From: Asticcacaulis currens
GTDB lineage: Bacteria > Pseudomonadota > Alphaproteobacteria > Caulobacterales > Caulobacteraceae
Reading direction: 5' to 3'
Length of the DNA: 64,000 nt
Assembly: GCF_028550395.1 (NCBI RefSeq)
Contig: NZ_JAQQKW010000006.1
Coordinates: 62,001 to 126,000 of the forward strand
Shown here: piece after piece, positions 1 to 8,090 of the stretch
How the letters are laid out: each line of letters starts with the position of its first letter
Numbering within the stretch: the first letter of the stretch is position 1
Program-made: the position numbers and the translations under genes
Notes under the pieces: model-generated
What the model saw: only the letters and a program-made list of their open reading frames with translations
Database searches by the model: none
What the model was told of the DNA's origin: nothing

Positions 1-532
1 CTTCCAGCACGTCCTCGATGCCGATGCCCGACTTGGCCGAAGCCAGCACAGCCTCAGAGGCGTCAATGCCGATCACGTCCTCGATCTGGGCGCGCACGCG
101 CTCCGGCTCGGCGGCGGGCAGATCGACCTTGTTCAGGACGGGGACGATTTCGTGATTATTGTCGATGGCCTGATAGACATTGGCGAGCGTCTGGGCCTCA
201 ACGCCCTGCGATGCATCGACCACCAGAATCGAGCCTTCGCAGGCCGCCAGCGACCGCGACACCTCATAGGCGAAATCGACGTGGCCCGGCGTGTCCATCA
301 GGTTCAGGACGTAATCTTTTCCGTCCTTGGCCTTGTAGTTCAGGCGCACCGTCTGCGCCTTGATGGTGATGCCGCGCTCGCGCTCGATCTCCATATTGTC
401 GAGCACCTGCTCCTTCATCTCACGCGCGGTGAGGCCGCCGGTGAACTGAATCAGGCGATCGGACAGGGTGGACTTGCCGTGGTCGATATGGGCGACGATG
501 GAAAAGTTACGAATTTGGGACAGTTCGGTCAT
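1..532 (-). CDS. lepA: Elongation factor 4 (LepA), N-terminal part
   Basis: Ribosome-associated translational GTPase that promotes back-translocation. Only the first ~177 of about 600 residues are inside the window; the gene runs off the left edge. The translation begins [20 protein letters not shown], with the G1 P-loop at residues 14-21 (AHIDHGKS), the switch I region RGITIK, the G3 motif DTPGH and the G4 motif NKVD, which is the canonical LepA/EF-G GTPase order. The start at 532 is chosen because [21 protein letters not shown] is the usual LepA N-terminus. A GC-rich dyad lies between this start and the downstream end of the GDSL esterase gene. Confidence 0.96.
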   Translation of the reverse strand, partial: MTELSQIRNFSIVAHIDHGKSTLSDRLIQFTGGLTAREMKEQVLDNMEIERERGITIKAQTVRLNYKAKDGKDYVLNLMDTPGHVDFAYEVSRSLAACEGSILVVDASQGVEAQTLANVYQAIDNNHEIVPVLNKVDLPAAEPERVRAQIEDVIGIDASEAVLASAKSGIGIEDVLE

Positions 533-571
533 GCGGGGGCGATAGCATGATGCGCCCTTAAGGGGAAGGGG

Positions 572-590
572 GCAGGGGCATGGCCCCTGC
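572..590. repeat. GC-rich 3'-end dyad, copy 1
   Basis: GCAGGGGC and GCCCCTGC separated by ATG form a perfect 8-bp stem with a 3-base loop. It lies 62 bases past the stop of the leftward GDSL esterase gene. It belongs to a family of similar dyads in this window. No U-tract follows, so it is not a classical intrinsic terminator. Confidence 0.7.
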
Positions 591-652
591 ACCCGGAAAT
601 TTATTCATTTTGTACGCAAATAAAGGCGCTGTCCGGAAAGGGAGCCATAAGG

Positions 653-1900
653 CTACCTAAACACCCTCAAATCCACCGCATCGCCCATCACCTTATAGCC
701 CGCTATCGAGGGGTGGATATGGTCGCCGGAATCGTAGTCGGGCTTGAGGCGCGTCGGGTCCGCCGGATCAGCCATCAGCTTATCGAAGTCGATCACCGCA
801 TCGAATGCCCCTGAGGTGCGTATCCAGCGATTGACCGCCTGACGGTCGGCCTCGTTTTGCGCGTCCGGGTGGTAAAGCGAAAAGCCCATAAAGGGCAGGA
901 TGGTCGCGCCGATGACTTTGATGCCGCGTTCCTGCGCCCGGCGGATCATCTGCTGATAGGCGGTGATCATATCCTCGACCCCTTGCGCATGGGCGGCGGC
1001 GCTCACCGGCGCGTCCTTGGTCAGGGTGCCGAGGTCGTTGACCCCTTCGAGGATGACCAGATACTTCACCCCCGTCTGGCTCAGCACATCGCGTTCAAAC
1101 CGTGCCATGGCGTTGGGGCCTGAGCCGTCATTGAGGATGCGCCCGCCGCCGATGCCGGCATTGAGCACCGACAGGTGCCGCGTGCGCGGATCGGCCTGAA
1201 GCCGCCGCGCCAGTTGATCGGTCCAGCGCGCATTCATCCCCGGCTTGACCCCATAGCCGTCGGTAATGGAGTCGCCAAGCGCCACGATCGACGCCGCGCC
1301 CTGCCGAGCCATGACATCGACGCCCGAAACATGGAACCAGCGCTCCATGGTCTTCGCCCCGTCCAAAGACCCCTCCGCCACGCGGTTGCCTTTGGCGAAG
1401 TAGGAGATCATGCGCGCGCCGGGGTGGCTGGTCTGGGGCGAGGCGGCTTCGGGCAGGTGCAGCGATAGGGTCAGGTCGGTGAAGGGCTTGACGGTCATGA
1501 CCACAGGGTCGGACACATACTCCGCTCCGGCGGGAATAGTGATCGCCGTGCGCCCACCAAAGGTCAGGCCGCGTGCATTGGTCGTGTCGATGCGCGATGT
1601 CATCTGATCCGCCGAAATCGCCGCATGGGCCGCGCCGATCTTCAGCGGTTTGGTGCCGAACACATTGGACAGCCGCACACGAAACTGCTTCCCGCCCTGC
1701 GTCAGGCGCACGATCTGACGGATCGTCACATCCGCGGCGATGTCCGGCGGCAGGGTGGTGTCGGGATTAGGCACCATCTGCGCCGAGGCCCAGGCCCCGA
1801 CCCACACCGTACCCCCCGCCGCCGCAGAGGCGGGCAGGCTGACAAGCCCGGCACCGGCGGCGATCCCGCCCAGCAGGGCACGGCGGTCAATGGCGGTCAT
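653..1900 (-). CDS. Exported SGNH/GDSL-family hydrolase
   Basis: Predicted secreted esterase or lipase-like hydrolase of 415 aa. The N-terminus has a twin-arginine-like signal (DRRALLGG followed by a hydrophobic Ala/Gly stretch, cleavage near residue 28). Block I is ALGDSITDG with the nucleophile Ser211; the Asn of block III is in EGVNDLG (about residue 288); the Asp393/His396 pair sits in SGDHIHPS. About 200 residues before the GDSL domain form a beta-rich N-terminal domain common in two-domain bacterial GDSL esterases that act on plant polymers or lipids. The substrate cannot be read from sequence. The gene is leftward and monocistronic-looking, with a small-protein terminator just upstream. 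Confidence 0.88.
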   Translation of the reverse strand: MTAIDRRALLGGIAAGAGLVSLPASAAAGGTVWVGAWASAQMVPNPDTTLPPDIAADVTIRQIVRLTQGGKQFRVRLSNVFGTKPLKIGAAHAAISADQMTSRIDTTNARGLTFGGRTAITIPAGAEYVSDPVVMTVKPFTDLTLSLHLPEAASPQTSHPGARMISYFAKGNRVAEGSLDGAKTMERWFHVSGVDVMARQGAASIVALGDSITDGYGVKPGMNARWTDQLARRLQADPRTRHLSVLNAGIGGGRILNDGSGPNAMARFERDVLSQTGVKYLVILEGVNDLGTLTKDAPVSAAAHAQGVEDMITAYQQMIRRAQERGIKVIGATILPFMGFSLYHPDAQNEADRQAVNRWIRTSGAFDAVIDFDKLMADPADPTRLKPDYDSGDHIHPSIAGYKVMGDAVDLRVFR

Positions 1901-1999
1901 GTTTCGCTCCTGTAGCCTTTTGTCTTATGCGGCCATCATCACCGGCGTGACCGGCGTGTCAATGCACCGGTGCGACTTATCGGTTCAGGTCCTTAAACG

Positions 2000-2037
2000 A
2001 AAAAGACGGCGCGATCCGATGATCCGCCGTCCTTTTT
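2000..2037 (-). terminator. Intrinsic terminator of the 34-aa small gene
   Basis: A GACGGCG/CGCCGTC stem with a second GATC/GATC inner stem is followed, in the leftward direction, by a run of five T. It begins about 20 bases after the stop of the small gene at 2058, so it most likely ends that transcript and separates it from the GDSL gene. Confidence 0.72.
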
Positions 2038-2057
2038 CATAGACATCAAAACGCAGC

Positions 2058-2162
2058 TTACAGCAGGCTGGCCGCGGCAATCAAAGCCGCCATGGGCAGG
2101 ATACCGGCAAACAGCAGATTTCCAACCATACCGAACGTGTCGCTCAACTTGATCAGGGTCAT
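2058..2162 (-). CDS. 34-aa hydrophobic small protein
   Basis: A short ORF with good expression signals: ATG at 2162 preceded by an AAGGAGAG Shine-Dalgarno at good spacing, and an intrinsic terminator about 20 bases past the stop. The product begins MTLIKLSDTF and then forms one Ala/Leu-rich hydrophobic segment (about residues 12-34) that would span a membrane. Nothing identifies a function; I know no family for it. It is divergent from the YjbR-like gene at 2310, and a second tiny hydrophobic gene lies on the other side of that gene. A structural small protein, a regulator of a membrane complex or a toxin-like peptide are all possible. Confidence 0.6.
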   Translation of the reverse strand: MTLIKLSDTFGMVGNLLFAGILPMAALIAAASLL

Positions 2163-2309
2163 CTGATACTCTCCTTGTGTTGACGACGACTATATATGTT
2201 GCGACTGCGAAAAAGTTTAGGGGTCGATATGTCGCAGCCTCATCACATCCGGTAAGCAATCGCGCCAAAACCTGTTAAGCTTCGTGATCCTGAAGGTGGG
2301 AGGGGCGAT

Positions 2310-2660
2310 ATGCTGACGTTCGAACGGTTGAAAGAGATCATTCTGGCCTATCCGGACACCGAAGAAACCACTTCCTGGGACGCGTGGTCGTTCAAGGTTA
2401 ATGGCAAGGTGATCGTCTTCTGGAATCCGACCTATGACGCGCCCGTGTTCAAGGTCCCTTTTGATGAACGCGACTTTTTGCTGGAGGTCGATCCGGACAC
2501 GTTTTTTACCACGGACCATCATCGGCCGTGGCCCGTTATACTGGCGCGCCCCGACCGCGTCGATGAGGACTGGGTGAAGGCCAATATCGACCGGGTGTGG
2601 CGCGCACAGGTGAAGAAACGCACGCTGAAAGCCTGGGATGAGGCCTCGCCACGGGCCTGA
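2310..2660 (+). CDS. MmcQ/YjbR family protein
   Basis: A 116-aa protein matching the MmcQ/YjbR family with its CyaY-like fold: an N-terminal helix (LTFERLKEIILAYPDTEE), the WDAWSFKVNGKVI strand pair, the acidic DERDFLLE helix start and the C-terminal WVKANIDRVWRAQVKKR helix. These proteins are often annotated as DNA-binding because of an E. coli structure, but their cellular role is not settled. ATG start at 2310 with a GGGAGGGG-type ribosome site just upstream. It stands between two tiny hydrophobic genes on the opposite strand. Confidence 0.85.
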   Translation: MLTFERLKEIILAYPDTEETTSWDAWSFKVNGKVIVFWNPTYDAPVFKVPFDERDFLLEVDPDTFFTTDHHRPWPVILARPDRVDEDWVKANIDRVWRAQVKKRTLKAWDEASPRA

Positions 2661-2673
2661 TAGCCGGAGACAT

Positions 2674-2784
2674 TCAGAAGGCGGAGATAAGGGCGGCGAC
2701 AAAGGCCGCCAGCATAGCCCCGGCAATGACCATCGGAAATATCTTGTCCATCAGGTCGTCGGGGTTGATCTTAAAGGCGCGCAT
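2674..2784 (-). CDS. 36-aa hydrophobic small protein
   Basis: The ATG at 2784 is preceded by a very strong AAAGGAGGTGAG ribosome binding site, which is the main argument for a real gene. The product starts MRAFKINPDDLMDKIF and continues as one Ala/Val/Leu-rich transmembrane-like segment (about residues 16-36) reaching the C-terminus. It ends 13 bases from the convergent YjbR-like gene and is divergent from the TonB-like gene at 2922. Like the 34-aa gene nearby it has a polar N-terminal third and a C-terminal hydrophobic helix. No family recognised. Confidence 0.62.
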   Translation of the reverse strand: MRAFKINPDDLMDKIFPMVIAGAMLAAFVAALISAF

Positions 2785-2921
2785 CTTGGCTCACCTCCTT
2801 TCGACACAACGGGCCCAGTGTACGCCTTTTTTCGCTGTCAGATGTACACCTTGACGTGAAAGTGCGCATTGCCGCCCCACTGACGCCGTAATGCCGACAT
2901 CCGGGCGTGATCAGTGGTGGC

Positions 2922-3578
2922 ATGGGACATCATCAGGGCAGGGGACACGACCGCGCGGGACGGTGGGGCTGGGCGGTAGCGGTGGCTTTGGCCCTGCACG
3001 CGCTGGCGGGTCTTCTGGTGGTGTGGCTGACGCCCGCGCCCGCCGCCCCTGAGCTGCCACCGGTAGAAGTCGAGCTGTGGCCGATGCCGGTCATTGCGCG
3101 GGTTGAACCGCAAGCCGAGGACGCCCCCGCCCCGACGCCGACCCAACCCACGCCGCGCCGTTCGTTACCCACCCCCACACAGCCCTTACCCCGCCCGCCT
3201 GTAACCCAGACCCCGCCATCGGTCATGGAAAGGCCGTCCGCACCGCCCGCAGCCTCCGAAACCGGCACCGGGGTCACGCCGCGCGCCTATGCCGAAGGGG
3301 CTGATGCGGGTCGCGCGGCGGCGACCCGCGCCCTGAACAAGCGGCAATTCTGCATCCAGCAGCGCAATGACGGCCGTCCGATGGACAAGGACTGCCCCGT
3401 CAGCCCGCCTAAAGAGGTGGTGCTGCCGCTCAAACCGCCGGAAACCCGCCCCACCCAACTCTGTCTGGCGGCCCGCGAACGCGAATGGCAGAAGTACCGC
3501 GAAGGCCGCGGAGCCTATCCGGGGTTGCGTGATATGGTCTCCGGCAAGAAGAAATGCCGTCAGGGCTGGGACGACTGA
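2922..3578 (+). CDS. TonB-like proline-rich membrane-anchored protein
   Basis: A 218-aa protein: short cytoplasmic N-terminus, one membrane segment (WAVAVALALHALAGLLVVWL), then a long Pro/Thr/Glu-rich spacer with repeated PTPTQP-like units, then a C-terminal part with four cysteines (FCIQ, DCPV, LCLA, KCRQ). The anchor plus proline-rich periplasm-spanning region resembles TonB and related transducers, but the typical TonB C-terminal domain (YP-motif) is absent. It may be a periplasmic linker of a divergent type. ATG 2922 is preferred over the GTG at 2907; neither has a strong ribosome site. Confidence 0.65.
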   Translation: MGHHQGRGHDRAGRWGWAVAVALALHALAGLLVVWLTPAPAAPELPPVEVELWPMPVIARVEPQAEDAPAPTPTQPTPRRSLPTPTQPLPRPPVTQTPPSVMERPSAPPAASETGTGVTPRAYAEGADAGRAAATRALNKRQFCIQQRNDGRPMDKDCPVSPPKEVVLPLKPPETRPTQLCLAAREREWQKYREGRGAYPGLRDMVSGKKKCRQGWDD

Positions 3579-3679
3579 GCCTCACAGGCGCGGGGGGCAG
3601 CCCTATTTCAGACACCTCCGACTGCGACACATGAACCCTGACTGAAGCCCACGGTAAGGATTTGGTCACCCCTTCAGGG

Positions 3680-3694
3680 TTAATAAAAGCCTTA
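3680..3694 (+). promoter_or_regulatory. Near-consensus CtrA box upstream of eipA
   Basis: TTAA-N7-CTTA lies about 30 bases upstream of the eipA start codon, one mismatch from the CtrA consensus TTAA-N7-TTAA. The Brucella eipA promoter is known to be under CtrA control, which makes this match worth noting, but a single short match is weak evidence. Confidence 0.4.
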
Positions 3695-3723
3695 CGCTTA
3701 TTTTCGACGGAGTCTCTTGCGTC

Positions 3724-4341
3724 ATGGAACGCCGCCATTTTCTGATGGGAGCCGCCGCTACGGCCGCCACCCCGCTGATCGCTTCGCCGCTTCAGGCCCT
3801 GGCCCAGACCGGTGCCGCATCGTCTTCATCCGCTTCCCAGAGCCGCACCGCCGAAGGCTATCAGCGCGATGAAATCCTGCGCGCCGGGTCCGACTTCCTT
3901 GGCGTGACGGTCGAGGCGCTGGGCGGGGCCATCGAAAAAATCTTCTCCGACTATGGCGACCGCCCGACCGCCTATATTGCCGGTGAAGAAGTGTCCGGGG
4001 CCATCGCCGTCGGCCTGCGCTATGGCAAGGGGCTGGTCCATATGAAGGCCTTGCCCAGCCCGGAAAAAATCTTCTGGCGCGGTCCCTCGGTCGGTTTCGA
4101 TACCGGCGGCAACGCGTCGCGCGTCTTCTCGCTGGTCTATGGCCTTTATGACGTCGAGAAAATTTATCAGCGCTTCCCCGGCGTCGATGGCTCGGCCTAT
4201 TTCATCGGCGGGCTGGGGGTCAATTATCAGCGGTCTGATGACACCATAGTGGCACCGATCCGCGCCGGCGTTGGTTTCCGTCTGGGGGCCAATATCGGCT
4301 ATCTGGCCTATTCCAAGTCGCGCAAGTGGTTCCCGGCTTAG
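3724..4341 (+). CDS. eipA: Envelope integrity protein EipA (DUF1134)
   Basis: A 205-aa exported protein of the DUF1134/EipA family, restricted largely to alphaproteobacteria; in Brucella EipA is a small periplasmic beta-barrel needed for envelope stress resistance. The N-terminus has an ERRHFLMGAAATAA export signal with processing near residue 28. The mature part carries the family's signature GVTVEALGGAIEKIF, RPTAYIAGEE, LRYGKG and the Gly-rich GVNYQRSDDTIVAPIRAGVG segment. Function here is inferred from the family. A CtrA-like box precedes it and a hairpin terminator follows. Confidence 0.9.
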   Translation: MERRHFLMGAAATAATPLIASPLQALAQTGAASSSSASQSRTAEGYQRDEILRAGSDFLGVTVEALGGAIEKIFSDYGDRPTAYIAGEEVSGAIAVGLRYGKGLVHMKALPSPEKIFWRGPSVGFDTGGNASRVFSLVYGLYDVEKIYQRFPGVDGSAYFIGGLGVNYQRSDDTIVAPIRAGVGFRLGANIGYLAYSKSRKWFPA

Positions 4342-4378
4342 GCCGCCTGTCCCACTGTTGCGGAAAATCCCCGTCACA

Positions 4379-4415
4379 AAACGGCGATATGGCTGACACG
4401 GCCATGTCGCCGTTT
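4379..4415 (+). terminator. Probable terminator after eipA
   Basis: AAACGGCGA-T-ATGGC pairs with GCCAT-G-TCGCCGTTT around a 7-base loop. It starts 37 bases past the eipA stop. Only three T follow, so termination efficiency is uncertain. Confidence 0.55.
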
Positions 4416-4493
4416 GGTTAAGCGGGTGTCATGAAGCCCGAGTAGCAGCGTTTCCCCAGTGGCGTCGTGTGGACGCCCATCGGGGATTTGAGT

Positions 4494-6836
4494 ATGAAAA
4501 CCTATCTGCAAGCCGGGACTGCCCTGGCTCTTCTGTTTGCTGCCGCGCCGGTTATGGCGGCGGAAGCGCCCAAGGCGGAGGCCGCCACCGCCGCGGCTCC
4601 GGCCGAAGAGATCACCGAAGTCATCGTCTATGGTCAGGGCCAGAGCCGTCAGCTTCAGACGCTGAAGGGCAGCGAACTGTCGCTCGAAGCCGCCGGTACC
4701 TCGCCGCTGAAGGCCATCGACAAGCTGCCGGGCGTGTCCTTCCAGTCGGCCGACGCCTTCGGGGCCTATGAATGGTCCACCCGCATCACCCTGCGCGGCT
4801 TCAACCAGAACCAGCTCGGCTTTACGCTGGACGGGGTGCCGCTGGGCGACATGTCCTATGGCAACCACAACGGCCTGCACATTTCGCGCGCCATCATCTC
4901 CGAAGACGTCGGCCGCGTGGACCTGATGCAGGGTGCCGGTGCGCTTTCGACCGCCTCGACCTCCAACCTCGGCGGCACGCTGCAATTCTTCTCGCGCAAC
5001 CCGGCGCAGGACATGGGCGGTGAACTGGCCGGCACGATCGGTTCGGACTCGATGCATCGCCTCTATGGCCGCTTCGAAACCGGCACGCTCGAAAGCCTCG
5101 GTGGCTTGCGCGCCTTCGTTTCGGTCGCCGATCAGAAGTCTGACAAGTGGAAGGGCGGCGGCGAGCAAAAGCAGCAGCAGATCAGCGCCAAGGCCGTGCT
5201 GCCGCTGGGCGAAGGTGAACTGACCGGCTTCATCAACCACTCCGAACGCCGCGAGCAGGACTATCAGGACATGTCGTTCGAAATGATCGGACGTCTGGGC
5301 CGCGACTGGGATAACTTCCAGCCGAACTATGCCGCCGCTATCGGCGTCGCCACCACCCTCAACAATCCGGCCCTCTACGTCTCCGGTCAGCTTGACCCCA
5401 GCTCGGGCTACTGGACCGGCAAGGGCGTCAACCCCTACGCCGCCTATGGTGTCGCCAATCCGGACGACGCCTACTATTACGGCGCGGGCGTGCGCGATGA
5501 CGACCTGATGGCGCTCAGCTACGAGACCCCGATCAACGACATGATCAAGGTGTCGGGCACCATCTATAACCACACCAACAAGGGTCAGGGTCTGTGGGTC
5601 ACCCCCTACACCGTTTCGCCGAACTTTGGCACGGCCGGTGCAACCACCAATAATGCGCCACTGTCGATCCGCACCACGGAATACGACATCGACCGTACCG
5701 GTGCCTTTGGCGCGGTGAACTTTGATCTCGGCGCGCACCAGGTGACCGCCGGTCTGTGGGTCGAAGACAACGACTTCAATCAGGCCCGCCGCTTCTATGG
5801 CGAAACCCTGAACGCCCCGTCGCGTGACTCGCTGGGCTTCCAGTCGAACCCCTTCAAGACCTCGTGGGAATACAAGTTCAACACCAAGACCACGGTCGGC
5901 TATGTGCAGGACGTGTGGACCCTCAGCGAGCGTCTGAAGCTGAATTATGGCTTCAAGGCAATGAAGGTGGAAAACTCGGTCTCGACCGTCACGGGCAGCG
6001 CCCTGTCGGGCAAGATCAAGTCTGACGACAGCTTCCTGCCGCAGGCCGGTATCGTCTTCAAGGCCCTGCCGGAAGTCGAACTGTTCGGCTCCTACTCGGA
6101 AAACATGGCTGCCTACGTGTCGGCGGCGACCTCTGGCCCCTTCGGCTCGCAGTCGCAGACCATCGTCAACTATGTCAGCCAGAACCTGAAGCCGGAAAGC
6201 TCGAAGACGTTTGAAGGCGGTCTGCGCCTCAACCTCAGCAACTTCCGCGGCGTCGCGGCGGTCTATCACGTCGATTTCTCGGATCGTCTGCTGGCCATCC
6301 AGCAGGGCGCTTCGATCCTCGGCAACGCCTCGGTCCTGTCGAACGTCGGTTCGGTGAAGACAAACGGCGTCGAACTGGGCGGCACATGGCGCTTCACCGA
6401 CAGCCTGCGTCTGTCGTCGTCCTATAGCTACAACGACTCCAAGTACGCCGATAACTACACCAGCAATGGCGTAACCTATCAGACCAAGGACAAGTCCGTC
6501 GTCAATACGCCGAAGCACATGCTGAGCGCCGACCTGAGCTACGACAACGGTACCCTGTTCGCCACGGCCGGTGCCAAGTACACGGGCGACCGTTACTACA
6601 CCTACGAAAACATCGGCGGTAAGGTCGAAGGCTTCACCACGGTCGATGCCACGCTGGGCTATCGCTTCCCGGCCAATATCGACGTGCAACTGAACGTCAC
6701 CAACCTGACCGACGAAAACTATATCTCGACCGTGGGTTCGGGTGGCTTCGTCAACCGCGACACCGCCGGCACGACCATGACCCTGCTGCCGGGCGCCCCG
6801 CGTCAGGCCTTCGTCACGGTCCGTAAGCGTTTCTAG
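4494..6836 (+). CDS. TonB-dependent outer-membrane receptor
   Basis: A 780-aa outer-membrane transporter driven by TonB. It has a signal peptide (MKTYLQAGTALALLFAAAPV, cut after AMAA), a TonB-box-like segment EITEVIVYG, a plug domain (about residues 55-170; LRGFNQNQLGFTLDGVPLGD and GAGALSTASTSNLGGTL) and a 22-strand barrel ending in VTVRKRF with the usual terminal Phe. Start 4494 gives the signal peptide at the N-terminus. The ligand is not predictable. The stop codon TAG lies inside the terminal dyad of a composite palindromic repeat, so the exact 3' end may have been reshaped by that element. Confidence 0.93.
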   Translation: MKTYLQAGTALALLFAAAPVMAAEAPKAEAATAAAPAEEITEVIVYGQGQSRQLQTLKGSELSLEAAGTSPLKAIDKLPGVSFQSADAFGAYEWSTRITLRGFNQNQLGFTLDGVPLGDMSYGNHNGLHISRAIISEDVGRVDLMQGAGALSTASTSNLGGTLQFFSRNPAQDMGGELAGTIGSDSMHRLYGRFETGTLESLGGLRAFVSVADQKSDKWKGGGEQKQQQISAKAVLPLGEGELTGFINHSERREQDYQDMSFEMIGRLGRDWDNFQPNYAAAIGVATTLNNPALYVSGQLDPSSGYWTGKGVNPYAAYGVANPDDAYYYGAGVRDDDLMALSYETPINDMIKVSGTIYNHTNKGQGLWVTPYTVSPNFGTAGATTNNAPLSIRTTEYDIDRTGAFGAVNFDLGAHQVTAGLWVEDNDFNQARRFYGETLNAPSRDSLGFQSNPFKTSWEYKFNTKTTVGYVQDVWTLSERLKLNYGFKAMKVENSVSTVTGSALSGKIKSDDSFLPQAGIVFKALPEVELFGSYSENMAAYVSAATSGPFGSQSQTIVNYVSQNLKPESSKTFEGGLRLNLSNFRGVAAVYHVDFSDRLLAIQQGASILGNASVLSNVGSVKTNGVELGGTWRFTDSLRLSSSYSYNDSKYADNYTSNGVTYQTKDKSVVNTPKHMLSADLSYDNGTLFATAGAKYTGDRYYTYENIGGKVEGFTTVDATLGYRFPANIDVQLNVTNLTDENYISTVGSGGFVNRDTAGTTMTLLPGAPRQAFVTVRKRF

Positions 6837-6980
6837 ATCATTATGATTTCTGGTAGAAATATAATGATCTAGATGTTTGTTTAGCCCCTCGCCGGGCGGT
6901 GGCTTATGCCACCTTGGCCGCCGCCTCAATGGCGGCTTGAGCGGAATGATTCCAGTAGAAATCATTCCGCTCTAAATTTG
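6832..6980. repeat. Composite palindromic element, copy A
   Basis: A string of four hairpins: a 13-bp terminal dyad TCTAGATCATTAT/ATAATGATCTAGA (6832-6873) with inner ATTTCT/AGAAAT, then GGTGGC/GCCACC, GCCGCC/GGCGGC, and a terminal 13-bp dyad GAGCGGAATGATT/AATCATTCCGCTC (6939-6972). The same modules in the opposite orientation occur at 32161-32381. The first dyad contains the stop codon of the TonB receptor gene. Confidence 0.85.
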
Positions 6981-7020
6981 GAAGACCTCCTGGCCTCTGC
7001 TGCGGCCCGGATACACACTG

Positions 7021-7053
7021 CCGCTCCGGTGACCTCACCGGAGCGGTTTTTTT
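7021..7053 (+). terminator. Strong intrinsic terminator
   Basis: CCGCTCCGGTGA and TCACCGGAGCGG form a 12-bp stem with a two-base loop as drawn, followed by seven T. It faces rightward and would end the TonB-receptor transcript; it abuts the stop of the convergent oxidoreductase gene. Confidence 0.88.
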
Positions 7054-8089
7054 ATAGGGAAAGAGTCTGGCCCAACTCAGCGCCCTGGCGGCCCAGATCG
7101 AGCAGGCGCATGACGTCGAGCGCCTGTGCGGCGGGGACGGGCAGGGGGCCGGTGCCGCGAATGGCCTGCGCCATCCCCTCGTAAAAGGCCGGATAGCGTC
7201 CCGGTAAAGTCGCCTGCGCCACCGGGGGTAGGGGAGCGGCACCCGATACCGGCGTCAGTACGCCGTCGCGGTCCATGCCCCAGCCCTTGCCGCCAACCGG
7301 CTGCCCGGCCTTCAGCGCCTCTTCCTGCGTGTCGAGGCCGTATTTGATGTAGCTGCCCAGCCGACCATGAATTTCAAAGCGTGGTCCCGGCGCGGGCGTC
7401 AGCGCGCTGGCCTGCAAGCGCACGCGGCGCGCACCGTAGAACAGGGTGGCGTGGAAATAGTCATCGACCACAGAGCCGTCGCGCTGCTGCGCCAGATCGA
7501 GCGCAATGGCATCGGGCGCGCCAAACAGGCACAGGGCCTGATCGACCAGATGCGCCCCCAGATCGTACCACAGGCCTGACCCCGGTAAGGCCTGCTCCCG
7601 CCAGCGGTGGCGCAAGGCCGGGCGAAAGCGGTCAAAGCGCGAGATAAACAGACTGATCTCGCCCAGGGCCCCCGTTTCGATCAGGTGCTTCACCGTCAGA
7701 AAATCGCCGTCCCAGCGGCGGTTATGAAAGACGGTCGCCAGCCGGTTTGCCGCACTCGCTGCCGCCAGCACGGTTTCGGCCTCTGCGGTGGTGAGGGCGA
7801 AGGGTTTGTCGATGACGACGTGCTTGCCCGCTTTGAGCGCGGCGATGGCTTGCGGGGCGTGCAGATCATTGGGCGTGGCCACGACCATCAGCTCGATCGC
7901 CGGGTCGGCCAGAGCGGCCTCGAAATCACAGACCGTCACACCCGGCAGATCGGCCTGCACCTCAGCGGGGCGCGACGACACGACGGTGGTCAGCGCAAGG
8001 CCCGCCGCGGTCCGGATCAGCGGCGCATGGAAGGTCTTTCCGGCATAACCATAGCCCACCAATGCCGTCTGTACCGGAGCGCTCATCAT
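7052..8089 (-). CDS. Gfo/Idh/MocA-family oxidoreductase
   Basis: A 345-aa NAD(P)-dependent sugar or polyol-type dehydrogenase. The Rossmann motif is at residues 10-18 (VGYGYAGKT), followed by FHAPLIR as in the YdgJ/YhhX branch, the VVATPNDLHAPQAIAALKAGKHVVIDKPFA segment with the catalytic Lys of the EKP/DKP motif, and the second-domain LVDQALCLFG stretch containing the conserved Asp. The substrate is unknown. ATG 8089 directly follows the TGA of the upstream oxygenase-like gene, so the two are almost certainly co-translated. Confidence 0.9.
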   Translation of the reverse strand: MMSAPVQTALVGYGYAGKTFHAPLIRTAAGLALTTVVSSRPAEVQADLPGVTVCDFEAALADPAIELMVVATPNDLHAPQAIAALKAGKHVVIDKPFALTTAEAETVLAAASAANRLATVFHNRRWDGDFLTVKHLIETGALGEISLFISRFDRFRPALRHRWREQALPGSGLWYDLGAHLVDQALCLFGAPDAIALDLAQQRDGSVVDDYFHATLFYGARRVRLQASALTPAPGPRFEIHGRLGSYIKYGLDTQEEALKAGQPVGGKGWGMDRDGVLTPVSGAAPLPPVAQATLPGRYPAFYEGMAQAIRGTGPLPVPAAQALDVMRLLDLGRQGAELGQTLSL

Positions 8090-8090
8090 C

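Noticed and set aside
1993-2268. 91-codon minus-strand frame over the small-gene region
   Set aside because: It is in another frame from the 34-aa gene, which has the Shine-Dalgarno and terminator; this frame runs through the terminator hairpin.
4374-6965. 863-codon open frame on the minus strand opposite the TonB receptor gene
   Set aside because: Antisense shadow produced by GC-rich codon bias; the plus-strand product is a complete TonB receptor with signal peptide, plug and barrel, while the antisense product has no domain.
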